Assembly (NCBI RefSeq): GCF_900113765.1
Contig: NZ_FOQO01000003.1
Coordinates: 248,001-312,000, forward strand
Source: Parapedobacter indicus
Lineage (GTDB): Bacteria > Bacteroidota > Bacteroidia > Sphingobacteriales > Sphingobacteriaceae
Reading direction: 5' to 3'
Length of the DNA: 64,000 nt
Position 1 is the first letter of the stretch. Each line of letters opens with the position of its first letter. Below are positions 44,893 to 53,984 of this stretch, piece by piece. Under the pieces are notes generated by a model that searched no databases, was not told the origin of the DNA, and saw only the letters and a program-made list of their open reading frames with translations. Both the position numbers and the translations under genes were made by a program.

Positions 44893-47157
44893 TTATGGTT
44901 TTAATACCATCGTGGATGGCATATCTTTAAGCCACTCTTCCTTTTCCTGTGTCAGTTGCGCCCAAGTTGAGAGGCTAACGAGCATCAAATCGAATGATTC
45001 CAGTCTGATCGCGCTGATTTCCGGTTCATTTATCAAATTAATATGATTAGGCGCGGCATAATCGATTGCACGAACCGCTTCTCTAAATTCCAATGTGTTC
45101 TTCATGACATTGTTGGCATCCAACAACGTAATATGCACCGCCCCATTCTGAATGAATTTTTGGATGTATACCAACAGAAAGCTGTCACTGATGGAATATA
45201 TCGGCACGATGACACCGCGGCATTCGTCCATGCCCTTATCAATCAGGATCCCCAGAGGAATCTGAACGGCTTTGATCAGGTTTTTTGTCCGCTCATCGAA
45301 ATAACCAGTCGAAAATAAGTTGTCCCGACCGGTAAGTGTTTCATAAATCCGCTCAGGATTAATGACTTTACTGGTAAATCCCAGAATACGACCCAATACG
45401 GTCCCTTCAAACACAGATTGCCCGACACCTACTAACAGAAGGTCGTAATCATCGGCATTAGAAACCGAAACAATGTCATCATCGATGTCATCTGTGGGTT
45501 TAAAAATAGGGGTGAAACGCTGTCTTAATTTATTTCCTTCTTCTTCCAGTAAAGCAAAACTTTCGCGCTCGTATTCGACGGAATTAAAGTGATTCAATTC
45601 GTTCCCCAGGGAAAGATGAAGGGCAGTGACCGTGGAATTTTCGCTGGATTTTCGGGTAAGCATATGCGCAATGCGAAGCAATAATTTTCCGGTATAGGGA
45701 TTTCCGAAAGAAATAAGAACATTGTACTTGTCTTTTTTGGTCAATAAGGTACTGCGGGACTCACGCGCTTTGAAGACACGGTTGAATAGATCCAACAACG
45801 GGCCGGTCATAAAAGTAGTAAACAGGGCCATTAACACCAAAATTGCAAACATTTCCGGAGTCAGTACCCCAAGATCGTATCCGATATTGAGTGCCACCAA
45901 CTCCATCAGACCGCGGGTATTCATCAATGCACCGATCGTTAAGCTCTCGTACCAACTTCGCCCCACAAACCGCGCAGAAAGTGCGCTCCCCACGAATTTA
46001 CCGGTCACGGCAACGGCAACCACGATCAAACAAAGTTGCCAGAGCCCGGGTTCGTTCAACAAGCCAATCTGGGTACGCAATCCCGTAAAAACAAAAAACA
46101 GTGGCAACAACAGCACCAACGCCACATCTTCCACCTTCTCGGTGAAAATATTCCGGAAATTAATGTTTGCAGGCATAATTACTCCGGCCATAAACGCACC
46201 AAACAAGGCATGAATACCGATTACTTCGGTTACCCATGCTGATAAAAGCAGTGTCATGAAAAAAAGACCTACCACCGGTTTGCTCAACCGCTCCTTGGTG
46301 GAATGAAGTTCCCCGATACGTTGGATGAATGGACCAACGAACCGCAGCATCAGAATCACATACAGAATCGCAAAGAAAAGGGTAAAGCCTGCACTGGCCA
46401 GCGATCCGGCTTTTACCACGGCGATAACCGCTGCCAGTAGGCACCATGCGGTAATATCGTCTGCCGCCGCACAGGTAATCACAATGGAACCAAGCTTGGT
46501 TTTGGTAATACCTCGTTCCTGTACAATTCGTGCCAATACCGGGAAAGCGGTGATGCTCATGGATATCCCGATAAACAATGCATAAGAGAGAAAGGGTACC
46601 TGCGGCGGCGCCGTTTGTTGATAAATGAAATAAGCCAACCCCATCCCCAATGCAAATGGAAAGATGATACTGGCATGGCTGATAATAACCGCGTCATGTG
46701 CTTGCTTCCTCAACAATTTGAGATCGAGCTCCATCCCCACCACAAACATGAAGAGAATTAGGCCGATCTGACTCAGTACGCCCAAATTAGGCAGTGAACT
46801 GACAGGAAATAAAAAGGCTGAAAACTCAGGAAAATAGAGTCCCAATACTGATGGACCCAATACGATACCGGCGACCGTCTCGCCAATAACCGATGGTTGG
46901 CCAATTTTTCTGAAAAGCATACCAAATACCCGGGCCACTAAAATGATCGCGATAATCTGCAACAGCAAAATGGCTAAAGGGTAGGCTAAATTCGCACCTA
47001 TGGAAGCTTGAAAATGCTGCCACCCACTTTCCGACATCACATGTTCCGGCATTTCGGAGCCATTTTCCAGCAGTCGGCCCCTTGAAATGATCCAGTACCC
47101 AAGCCCGGAAAATCCTCCGATCACACACAAATAAAAAAGCCAATTTTTCAGTTTCAT
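44893..47157 (-). CDS. CPA2-type cation:proton antiporter with cytoplasmic universal-stress-like domain
   Basis: This is a monovalent cation/proton exchanger. One extra N-terminal helix (residues 6-26) and a periplasmic loop precede the Na+/H+ exchanger core of about 12 helices (residues 55-455). Diagnostic parts are FRKIGQPSVIGETVAGIVLGPSVLG, LFMFVVGMELDL, TCAAADDITAWCLLA (the AD-D motif of ion exchange) and LMNTRGLMELVALNIGYDLG. The C-terminal 280 residues are a soluble domain with the pattern of universal stress proteins (YNVLISFGNPYTGKLLLRIAHML, DLLLVGVGQSVFEG). The 754-residue length fits this fused CPA2 class. It is followed by the small HMA-like gene after 29 bases. The exported ion (K+ or Na+) is not known. 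Confidence 0.93.
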   Translation of the reverse strand: MKLKNWLFYLCVIGGFSGLGYWIISRGRLLENGSEMPEHVMSESGWQHFQASIGANLAYPLAILLLQIIAIILVARVFGMLFRKIGQPSVIGETVAGIVLGPSVLGLYFPEFSAFLFPVSSLPNLGVLSQIGLILFMFVVGMELDLKLLRKQAHDAVIISHASIIFPFALGMGLAYFIYQQTAPPQVPFLSYALFIGISMSITAFPVLARIVQERGITKTKLGSIVITCAAADDITAWCLLAAVIAVVKAGSLASAGFTLFFAILYVILMLRFVGPFIQRIGELHSTKERLSKPVVGLFFMTLLLSAWVTEVIGIHALFGAFMAGVIMPANINFRNIFTEKVEDVALVLLLPLFFVFTGLRTQIGLLNEPGLWQLCLIVVAVAVTGKFVGSALSARFVGRSWYESLTIGALMNTRGLMELVALNIGYDLGVLTPEMFAILVLMALFTTFMTGPLLDLFNRVFKARESRSTLLTKKDKYNVLISFGNPYTGKLLLRIAHMLTRKSSENSTVTALHLSLGNELNHFNSVEYERESFALLEEEGNKLRQRFTPIFKPTDDIDDDIVSVSNADDYDLLLVGVGQSVFEGTVLGRILGFTSKVINPERIYETLTGRDNLFSTGYFDERTKNLIKAVQIPLGILIDKGMDECRGVIVPIYSISDSFLLVYIQKFIQNGAVHITLLDANNVMKNTLEFREAVRAIDYAAPNHINLINEPEISAIRLESFDLMLVSLSTWAQLTQEKEEWLKDMPSTMVLKP

Positions 47158-47270
47158 TATTCCAGTTGCCGTATGATTGATAGTTCAGAACATCAATTAT
47201 ACTATTTTCGCAGCCGATAATAACCCGCCCTACGTGCTTTTTGTACTGAAAAATTTATTTTTTGTACCGA

Positions 47271-47984
47271 CTAACCCGACATCCGGTTTTTAAGATCTGC
47301 CCGGTATTGTGCAGATAATGGAAACCGGAGCGGCATACCGCTTCCAGAAAAAGAACAAGATACCCATTGCTGGGTATAACTCGTGATCGCATCTACGGCA
47401 ATTATTGTTTTGCGATTAATACGGCAGAACCTATTCTTGGGCAATAACAGGAGGAGTTGGTCAAAGGTAATATTTTTCGCCAGCAACCAGCTACCGTCCC
47501 GGTAAGCAATCTCTTTGTCTCGCCGGTCATTCGCAGCTACCTCGATGAATGCTATTTCGTCGCTCTTCACCCGAACTTTTCCTTTGCTGGTATTCAGTTC
47601 GAACGCATGCGCTGTGGATCTTCTCACCGCCAGCCAATCCCTTGCCTTCGCAAAGGCTTTTTCCAGGCGGTCAAGCTGATAAGGTTTCCGGAGATAATCG
47701 ACAGCATCTAAATCGAACGCTTCTGAAGCATATTCCTTGTATGCGGTCGAAAATATAACGGCCTTGTCTTTCAATCGTTGAGCCAATTGGAGCCCATTGC
47801 CACCCGGCATACGAATATCTAACACACACGCATCAAAATCCAGCCTATCCAATTCATTCAGAAATTTCGCTGGATTATTAAAGGACTTCACGACCTCAAC
47901 TTCGGATAACTGGCTGCAAAGCATCTGCAAATACTGCAATGCGGGGAGTTCATCGTCTACCAGTATACACCTAATGCTCGGCAT
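47271..47984 (-). CDS. LytTR family response regulator
   Basis: This is a two-component response regulator. Residues 4-115 are a receiver domain: ILVDDELPAL (acidic pair), VLDIRMPGGNGLQLA (phospho-accepting Asp), IFSTAYKEYA and YLRKPYQLDRL (conserved Lys). Residues 135-238 are a LytTR DNA-binding domain: KVRVKSDEIAFIEVAANDR, LLPKNRFCRINRKTIIAVDAI. The start at 47984 (MPSIRC) is the first ATG that gives the normal domain length; it overlaps the histidine-kinase gene by 14 bases. This overlap makes the two genes a clear two-component pair. The nearest candidate targets are the TonB receptor upstream of the kinase and the antiporter downstream. Confidence 0.95.
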   Translation of the reverse strand: MPSIRCILVDDELPALQYLQMLCSQLSEVEVVKSFNNPAKFLNELDRLDFDACVLDIRMPGGNGLQLAQRLKDKAVIFSTAYKEYASEAFDLDAVDYLRKPYQLDRLEKAFAKARDWLAVRRSTAHAFELNTSKGKVRVKSDEIAFIEVAANDRRDKEIAYRDGSWLLAKNITFDQLLLLLPKNRFCRINRKTIIAVDAITSYTQQWVSCSFSGSGMPLRFPLSAQYRADLKNRMSG

Positions 47985-48720
47985 GAAGTTTAATCTCAAG
48001 TCTTACCTGGTACGCATCGCCATCTGTTTCTGTTGTCAACCGATACTGCTGATCGTAGATCCGGTCGAGGCGATTTTTGAAGGCCTTATTTCCCAAGCCT
48101 CCGCGTTGATCTCCACCTCCGACGATATTTGGCTGAATCTTGTTCGAAACCGACAGTAAAAACAAATCATCCTTCGCCTCAAAAATCACCGAAATGAACG
48201 AATTTTCGCTTTGAATATCAGCGTGTTTAAAGGCGTTCTCAATCGGATTGATGGAAATAAATGGTGCAATCATCAAATCACCGCACGTCTCGGAAATCTT
48301 TTTCCTCACGTGGAGATCAAAAAGCGGACTTATTTTCAACCGGTTGATTTCAATCAGATTTTCGGCAAAGGCAATTTCTTCTTTTAGTCGAACAAAACGG
48401 GTATCTGATTCATAAAGGATATAATCCAGCACATTGGATAATTTATCCAGCGCATAATAGCTTTGGTATGCATGTGACTGTATGGCGTTCAGCGCATTTT
48501 TAAGCAAATGTGGATCCAGCTTGTATTTAAACAAGTCGGCAACTGCGTCGGTAGCACCCATTTTACTTTTGTCGATCTTCTCGTTTAACCTCCTTATCTC
48601 TTTTTTAGATTCAGCCAATCGACGATAGCAAATAAATATTCCTACCATGCAGAGTATAAGCAGTGCAAACCATACAAACGAAAATGGCAGGTTAAACATC
48701 CTTACGTATAGATCGTCCAT
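47971..48720 (-). CDS. LytS-type membrane sensor histidine kinase
   Basis: This is a short sensor kinase with a single membrane helix (residues 10-30, FSFVWFALLILCMVGIFICYR) and a coiled-coil stalk (KKEIRRLNEKIDKSK). The His_kinase (LytS/YehU) phosphoacceptor box is KLDPHLLKNALNAIQ, and the ATPase N-box is PFISINPIENAFKHA; the G-box-like GGLGNKAFKNRLDRIY follows. The sequence is more divergent than most at the H-box (HLLKNALN rather than HFLFNTLN). The start at 48720 is the first ATG; the ORF otherwise opens with TTG. It is transcribed first, with the LytTR regulator overlapping by 14 bases. The signal is unknown; no periplasmic sensor domain is present. Confidence 0.9.
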   Translation of the reverse strand: MDDLYVRMFNLPFSFVWFALLILCMVGIFICYRRLAESKKEIRRLNEKIDKSKMGATDAVADLFKYKLDPHLLKNALNAIQSHAYQSYYALDKLSNVLDYILYESDTRFVRLKEEIAFAENLIEINRLKISPLFDLHVRKKISETCGDLMIAPFISINPIENAFKHADIQSENSFISVIFEAKDDLFLLSVSNKIQPNIVGGGDQRGGLGNKAFKNRLDRIYDQQYRLTTETDGDAYQVRLEIKLHAEH

Positions 48721-48780
48721 CACAAAAATCAATAAAAGATTGGGTAAGCCAAAATAGTATCCGCATTATTTGGAATCAAC

Positions 48781-48808
48781 AAAAAAAGCGCCCCGATAGC
48801 AGGGCGCT
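48781..48808 (-). terminator. Terminator after the TonB receptor gene
   Basis: AGCGCCC (48787-48793) pairs with GGGCGCT (48802-48808) around an 8-base loop. The seven A on the left read as a U-run on the minus strand. It ends the TonB receptor transcript 33 bases after its stop. Confidence 0.8.
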
Positions 48809-48840
48809 CAGTCATGCGTGAATGCAGTGAACGTAACCAA

Positions 48841-51435
48841 CTAAAAAATGTAGCGCAATGTAACACCGTACGTCCGCGGGTCGCCCAATACACCGGCATA
48901 ATGCCCGGCATTGCCTGCTCCGGGCAGTAATTGTTCAAAATAATCCTTGTCAAACGCATTGCGAACCCAAAGATACAGTGAGACACCCTCCGCAGCGCGA
49001 AAACCGGTCCGTCCGTTCAATAAGGTATAGCCGTCCACATTCAGGTACTTGGAAGGAGAAGGGCTTGAAGAAAAGGACGACCGATAAAACCCATCTACCG
49101 CAAAGATAAACTCACCTTCCTGCCCAAACAACGAGGTGGTTCTTGTGGTTGCTTCTCCGCCAAAGGACGCTGCCCACTCCGAAATACCAGGTAATTGTCC
49201 GCCCGAGATATCCTTGAACGTGGGACCGCCTGTTTCTTCCAACGGCGGCGGAGCGTTGGTAAAACGCACATACATGCCATCGGTGTACGCTAAGGAACCG
49301 TAGAGCGAAAAGAAATTATTGAACTTCACGTTCCCATCCAATTCGAGCCCTCTCACCCGGATCTGCTCCGCATTGGCCAGATAGCCACGGTTTACAGAAA
49401 GGTCTGCCGCTTGCACCTGAGCCTGGTAATTTTTCACGTCGGTGTTGTACACCGTCAGGCCGAGTGATACATTGCGTGCAGGCTGTGCTTTCACGCCCAC
49501 TTCATAATGACGCACGCTTTCTGGCTTGATCACGGCCAGTTCGAGCATGGTCTCCCCATTTTCTCTGGGCAACCCGCCCAGATTCAAACCAACCGGCCTG
49601 AATCCCGTTGAAAATGTGGCGAACGCATTCATCTTGTCGGAGGGTTTAAAGGCCACGGTCAGTTGTCCCGACACATCGGTATCATCGATATTCGCCTCGA
49701 ACTCCTGTGCGCTGTATACTGCATTTTTTATCGCCAGTAGGTCTGGGTCGTCGGTTTGTAACCCGCCATACGTTTCACGGCGAAAGTCCACCGATTTATC
49801 GTCGTAATTCAGCCGGATGCCGGGAAGCACCCGCAACTGTGGAGTAATGGCCCAGTCGATCTGGGCAAAAACCGCCCCGCTGAACGTCTTCAGGCTGGGG
49901 TAAGTCTTGATTCCGTATCCTTCCAACAAACCGGGCGTCTGCCAAAGCGGGCTTTCCGAATTCTGCGAAAAGCGCCATTGGTCGCTGCCAGACTCTTCGG
50001 TATGTGCGGGATCCGCATTTAACGACTGCCCCAATGCAAAGACGCCGATTACGGCACTTAGGTTGTTCGATAGGTCACCTGTCCAACGCGCCTCCTGCGA
50101 CCATTGCTCGTGACGTGAAGGTGCCTGTGAAAGCGCAAGCCCCTGTAATCCTGTGAAATCACGATCATTTGAAGGCATCCAGTTCCAATACCTCCATGCC
50201 GTGGTAGCGGTCAGCGTACCGGGCCCCACCTTTACATCCACGTTCGCCGAAACACCCCCAAGATCTTGACCAGACCGCCAAGGGGTATCGTGGTCAATCA
50301 GTCGGTCGAACGGGTTGCGGCTTGGCAGCTCGTATCCCAAATCGGCGATAATCTGCTCAAACTGCCGATACGCCGGTCGCTGGGTCTGCACCACCCCGGC
50401 AATTACCTGTGCGTAGCCATTCGGCCGCTGGCGGGACGCATCTCCTGTTATCAATACCTGCCAACCTTCAGACGGTGCATACAGGAGCTGTCCCCGCAGT
50501 CCGAGGTTATTCAGGTCATTCAACCGTTGCTGTGTAGCTACATTGTATAGCAATCCATCCCGCTGTGTACCGCTGAATGACACACGTGCAGCCAAATGCT
50601 CGCTCAACGGACCGCTCACCGATGCTTTTGCCTGGATGAATCCGTAATTTCCGTAGCTCAGTTCGGCCCTTCCTTCCGGCGTGAATGTGGGCTTGCGGGT
50701 GGTAACGTTGAACGCACCGGCTACGGTATTTTTGCCAAACAGGGTCCCCTGTGGCCCACGCAGCACTTCGATTTGTTCCACGTCAATAAAATCCAGCGTA
50801 GTCGCCGCTGGGCGCGCGTAGTAAACACCATCTACGTAAAAACCTACTCCCGGATCGATGCCATCGTTCGTCAGGCCAAACGTTGTCCCTAAACCTCGGA
50901 TGCTCAATCCCGTGTTGCGGGGATTGGACGAATATAACTGTACAGTGGGCACCATTTCCTTCAAGCGGTTTACATTGAAAGCACCGCTTTCTTCCGCCAG
51001 TGTGCCACTGACTACCGAAACCGGTATAGGAACATTTTGCAGCAGTTCCCTGCGGCGTCGGGAGGTAACCAACACTTCGCCCAGGCTTGCAGCGCTGCGC
51101 TCCAATTCGATGGTTATGGGACTTTCGGTGACGACTACTTGTTTCGTTATGTAACCGATGTATGAAACAATCAATGTTACAGGCAGATTTTGACCTGTCA
51201 CAAATTGAAAGTGTCCCTGCCTATCCGTCTTGGTGCTATGTGTGATACCCGCAAGCTGCAAGGTAGCGCCTGCAAGCGGCTCCCCGTTTTCTGCGTCCAG
51301 CACCACGCCGCCAAAGGACGCATTAATCAATGGAGTGGTTTCCTGGGCATTCGCAAGCAGCCCTGTTTTCAATCCCAAGGCGATAAAGACGAATACGCGC
51401 AGTATTGTTAGATGAGTACGTATTGGTTTTAACAT
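48841..51435 (-). CDS. TonB-dependent receptor (non-SusC type)
   Basis: This is an outer-membrane receptor of the classical iron-complex or small-molecule type, with no SusD partner. A signal peptide (VFVFIALGLKTGLLANA) is followed by a carboxypeptidase-regulatory-like domain (VVLDAENGEPLAGATLQLAG), a TonB-box-like LGEVLVTSRRRRE, a plug (VDVEQIEVLRGPQGTLFGKNTVAGAFNVTTRKP) and a 22-strand barrel that ends in TYGVTLRYIF. The TTG start two codons upstream is unlikely, so ATG 51435 was chosen. At 864 residues it is shorter than the SusC proteins here. The plug is of the form seen in proteobacterial receptors for siderophores or aromatic compounds. Neighbouring sulfur exporters suggest that sulfonates or sulfate esters could be substrates; that is a guess. 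Confidence 0.92.
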   Translation of the reverse strand: MLKPIRTHLTILRVFVFIALGLKTGLLANAQETTPLINASFGGVVLDAENGEPLAGATLQLAGITHSTKTDRQGHFQFVTGQNLPVTLIVSYIGYITKQVVVTESPITIELERSAASLGEVLVTSRRRRELLQNVPIPVSVVSGTLAEESGAFNVNRLKEMVPTVQLYSSNPRNTGLSIRGLGTTFGLTNDGIDPGVGFYVDGVYYARPAATTLDFIDVEQIEVLRGPQGTLFGKNTVAGAFNVTTRKPTFTPEGRAELSYGNYGFIQAKASVSGPLSEHLAARVSFSGTQRDGLLYNVATQQRLNDLNNLGLRGQLLYAPSEGWQVLITGDASRQRPNGYAQVIAGVVQTQRPAYRQFEQIIADLGYELPSRNPFDRLIDHDTPWRSGQDLGGVSANVDVKVGPGTLTATTAWRYWNWMPSNDRDFTGLQGLALSQAPSRHEQWSQEARWTGDLSNNLSAVIGVFALGQSLNADPAHTEESGSDQWRFSQNSESPLWQTPGLLEGYGIKTYPSLKTFSGAVFAQIDWAITPQLRVLPGIRLNYDDKSVDFRRETYGGLQTDDPDLLAIKNAVYSAQEFEANIDDTDVSGQLTVAFKPSDKMNAFATFSTGFRPVGLNLGGLPRENGETMLELAVIKPESVRHYEVGVKAQPARNVSLGLTVYNTDVKNYQAQVQAADLSVNRGYLANAEQIRVRGLELDGNVKFNNFFSLYGSLAYTDGMYVRFTNAPPPLEETGGPTFKDISGGQLPGISEWAASFGGEATTRTTSLFGQEGEFIFAVDGFYRSSFSSSPSPSKYLNVDGYTLLNGRTGFRAAEGVSLYLWVRNAFDKDYFEQLLPGAGNAGHYAGVLGDPRTYGVTLRYIF

Positions 51436-51670
51436 ATACAATCAGATTTTTACTTTATACCGTCACTACAGCCAAACAGATATGCATCGCAAAGCATATA
51501 AGTCGTGTAGAACGAAACAAAAGTATACTGATTTAGTAGACATTAAAAGGACTAATAACTGCGTAATATAGGAAGAAAATATGCGTATCTGGAGTTCCTT
51601 CTTTTCAATAGGCTTAAAGCCGGATAAAACAGTCCAGGCTGAGGTGAACAAAAAATAACGATGGTACGTA
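51436..51670. other. Intergenic region upstream of the TonB receptor
   Basis: These 235 bases hold no credible gene. A TACTTTTG on the minus strand (51525-51518) matches the -7 consensus of the Bacteroidota promoter, about 83 bases before the receptor start. No TTG at the right spacing was found, so it is only a candidate. Confidence 0.35.
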
Positions 51671-52570
51671 TTAAAAGAATACGTTCAACAACGAATAGAG
51701 CGAAGTAATTATAATTAGTAATCCCACAATAATAAACAACGCCTTTTGTGGAATCTTTTTGGTTACATACGCTCCCAATGGAGCAGCCAAGCTACCTCCT
51801 AAGATCAATCCGAGGATAATTTGCCAACTCTGGATCCCGGTAAAATAGATCAATATCCCAGCTGTAAAGTACGTAACGAAAAACTCGGCGGTGTTTACCG
51901 TGCCAATGACCTGGGCAGGGGCATTCCCTTTGCTGATTAGGTTGGATGTCACAATCGGCCCCCAGCCCCCCCCGCCTATCGCATCGAAAAAGCCACCGAA
52001 AGCAGCCAATATCGGAGCATGCTTCACATTTCGCTTTATCTCAAGTTTTTTTCGCAAGGATTTCAACAAGATGACTACTCCCAAAATAAGCAGGTACGCA
52101 TTAACAAACGGCTTGATATAACCGCCATCAAGGACTGTTCCGAGTAAAAACGCCCCCAGTGATGCACTAAGTACCCCCGGAACAATCAGCTTGAAAAATA
52201 ATGGCTTATCAAAATTACCCAATTTAATATGTGATAATCCAGAAACTCCAGTTGTGAATACTTCTGCGGAGTGTACGGCGGCAGAAGCTAATTTAGGAGG
52301 CAGCCCGTATCCAAGTAATACGGCGCTCGATGTCGCGCCGTATGCCATTCCAAGTGCACCGTCGACAATCTGGGCGATAAATCCAGCCAGCACAAACCAA
52401 AAGAATGTAGAATCCACGTGCCAGTCACTTGCGCTGGCAGTAGGAAGGTATTTCACCAACAAAATACCTATCAAGGTAAGCTTGAGCAAAACCATTCCAA
52501 TGGAGATGTGTTTAGCTGTTATTCTGTTGGCGGTGAGATTGATAACCTTAGCCCTTACGGATTGAATCAT
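51671..52570 (-). CDS. TauE/SafE family sulfite or sulfonate exporter-like permease
   Basis: This is a membrane permease of the TauE/SafE (DUF81) family with 8-9 helices. The two characteristic halves are visible: WFVLAGFIAQIVDGALGMAYGATSSAVLLGYGLPPKLASAAVHSAEV and LAAFGGFFDAIGGGGWGPIVTSNLISKGNAP, each with the GG/GW-rich loop of the family. Members carry sulfite, sulfonates or sulfoacetate across the inner membrane, usually outward. A TATGTTTG at 52625-52618 is a candidate -7 element. It is 147 bases after the YeiH-type exporter, so the two may be separate transcripts. The exact substrate cannot be told from sequence. Confidence 0.9.
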   Translation of the reverse strand: MIQSVRAKVINLTANRITAKHISIGMVLLKLTLIGILLVKYLPTASASDWHVDSTFFWFVLAGFIAQIVDGALGMAYGATSSAVLLGYGLPPKLASAAVHSAEVFTTGVSGLSHIKLGNFDKPLFFKLIVPGVLSASLGAFLLGTVLDGGYIKPFVNAYLLILGVVILLKSLRKKLEIKRNVKHAPILAAFGGFFDAIGGGGWGPIVTSNLISKGNAPAQVIGTVNTAEFFVTYFTAGILIYFTGIQSWQIILGLILGGSLAAPLGAYVTKKIPQKALFIIVGLLIIITSLYSLLNVFF

Positions 52571-52617
52571 CTATTTTTACTTATGTTTATTGCTCTTGCG
52601 TTTATTTTAAAAGCCCA

Positions 52618-52625
52618 CAAACATA
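52618..52625 (-). promoter_or_regulatory. Candidate -7 element upstream of the TauE-type gene
   Basis: The minus strand reads TATGTTTG at 52625-52618, an exact TAnnTTTG. Transcription would start near 52612, about 42 bases before the gene. No -33 TTG at 19-21 bases was seen, so this is a weak call. Confidence 0.35.
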
Positions 52626-52717
52626 CGGAAATATCTATAATCTATAAACTAAGTAGACTACTTATTTTAAAAAAACAATGTAACCGACAGCTTTTTTGGG
52701 AAGATCCGATTTGGCGA

Positions 52718-53965
52718 TTACCCAAACAACCACCAAGCAACAGCCAACGTGATCAATATATTGAACGATTGAGCGATTAAAAAAGCCCAAAAAGGTTTGA
52801 TGCTATTGTGCGCCAATAAATCTTTAAAATTTGTTTCCAAACCGATGCTGGTAAACGCCAACGCGAACCATAGGCCTTGAATATCCTTGAGTCCACCCTT
52901 CACTTGACCTACGGTATCAACATTCAAGACAAATGAAAACAACAACGATGCCCCGATAAATCCCAATACAAACTTAGGAAAACGTTCCCAGATTACCCCC
53001 AAGCTGGGTTTTTCTACCTGCTCCCCTTTCGGAGTACCCCGATAGGTCCAATACACGGAAATGGCTAAGGCAGCGATGCCCAACAGCACATTTTGCGAAA
53101 ATTTGACAATGGTGCTGATTTCTAACGCGCGCTCGCCCACTAAGCTTCCTGAAGCAACTACCGCACCCGTCGTATCAATACTACCTCCCAGCCAAGCACC
53201 GGTAACCTCCTGCGAAAGTCCAAAAACTTTGGCAAGGTAAGGCATGGCAATCATCATCGGTATCGCTGTAATCAATACCATTGAAACCACATATGATAAC
53301 TTCTTCGAATCGCCCTTAATCGCTCCGGAAGTTGCGATCGCGGCGGAAACTCCGCAAATCGACACGGCACTGGAAATCATCATGGTCAGTTCGTCATCCA
53401 CTTTCAGTTTACGACACAGCCAAAAAGCGAAATACCACACCGATAGGACAACAATGAGTGATTGCACCAAGCCTAAAGATCCCGCTTTCAGGATATCCGA
53501 GAAAATGACTCGGGTACCTAAAAGTACCAATCCAATCTTTACCAACAATTCTGCATTCAGGGAGTTCCTAAACCACTGGGGCAGCCTAAAAAAATTTCCG
53601 ATCAGCAAACCGATCAACAAACTGAAAATGACCGTCTCTAACCCCAACTCATTCAAAAACAGGTTTCCAGATAATATCAATGAACCAAGGGTTAACACAA
53701 ATACAAGGGGAAATCCCAAAAGCTGCGATTTGACAGACTTTCCAGTAACGAACGCGCCGATGATGACAATGGCATAAGCAAACAAGAACTGAAAGAAAAC
53801 GCTGACTGCGTTGGTAGCCGTAAATAAGGACACCAATGCCGAACCGTCATTCCATTCATACCTAGGAATCGGGATGGACAAGCCCAAAACAGCCAATAAA
53901 ATAATTAGAAAACCCAAAAGGACCACAGCCCAATCTTCGGTTAGTTTGATGTTTATTGATGACAT
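52718..53965 (-). CDS. YeiH-family putative sulfate exporter
   Basis: This is a membrane transporter of the YeiH/Cons_hypoth698 family, annotated as putative sulfate exporters. About ten membrane helices are present; conserved sections include LLVKIGLVLLGTRVIFSDIL, ISICGVSAAIATSGAIKGDSKKLS (near MMISSAVSICGVSA), GAWLGGSIDTTGAVVASGSLVG and TSIGLETNFKDLL. The 415-residue length is slightly longer than the usual 340-350 because of an extended N-terminus. It begins 19 bases after the CrtI-like gene, so the two are in one operon. Sulfate export would suit a cell that releases sulfate by the many sulfatases of this window. Actual transport by this family is only weakly supported by experiment. Confidence 0.88.
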   Translation of the reverse strand: MSSINIKLTEDWAVVLLGFLIILLAVLGLSIPIPRYEWNDGSALVSLFTATNAVSVFFQFLFAYAIVIIGAFVTGKSVKSQLLGFPLVFVLTLGSLILSGNLFLNELGLETVIFSLLIGLLIGNFFRLPQWFRNSLNAELLVKIGLVLLGTRVIFSDILKAGSLGLVQSLIVVLSVWYFAFWLCRKLKVDDELTMMISSAVSICGVSAAIATSGAIKGDSKKLSYVVSMVLITAIPMMIAMPYLAKVFGLSQEVTGAWLGGSIDTTGAVVASGSLVGERALEISTIVKFSQNVLLGIAALAISVYWTYRGTPKGEQVEKPSLGVIWERFPKFVLGFIGASLLFSFVLNVDTVGQVKGGLKDIQGLWFALAFTSIGLETNFKDLLAHNSIKPFWAFLIAQSFNILITLAVAWWLFG

Positions 53966-53984
53966 GATAACGAATTAGTTAGAT

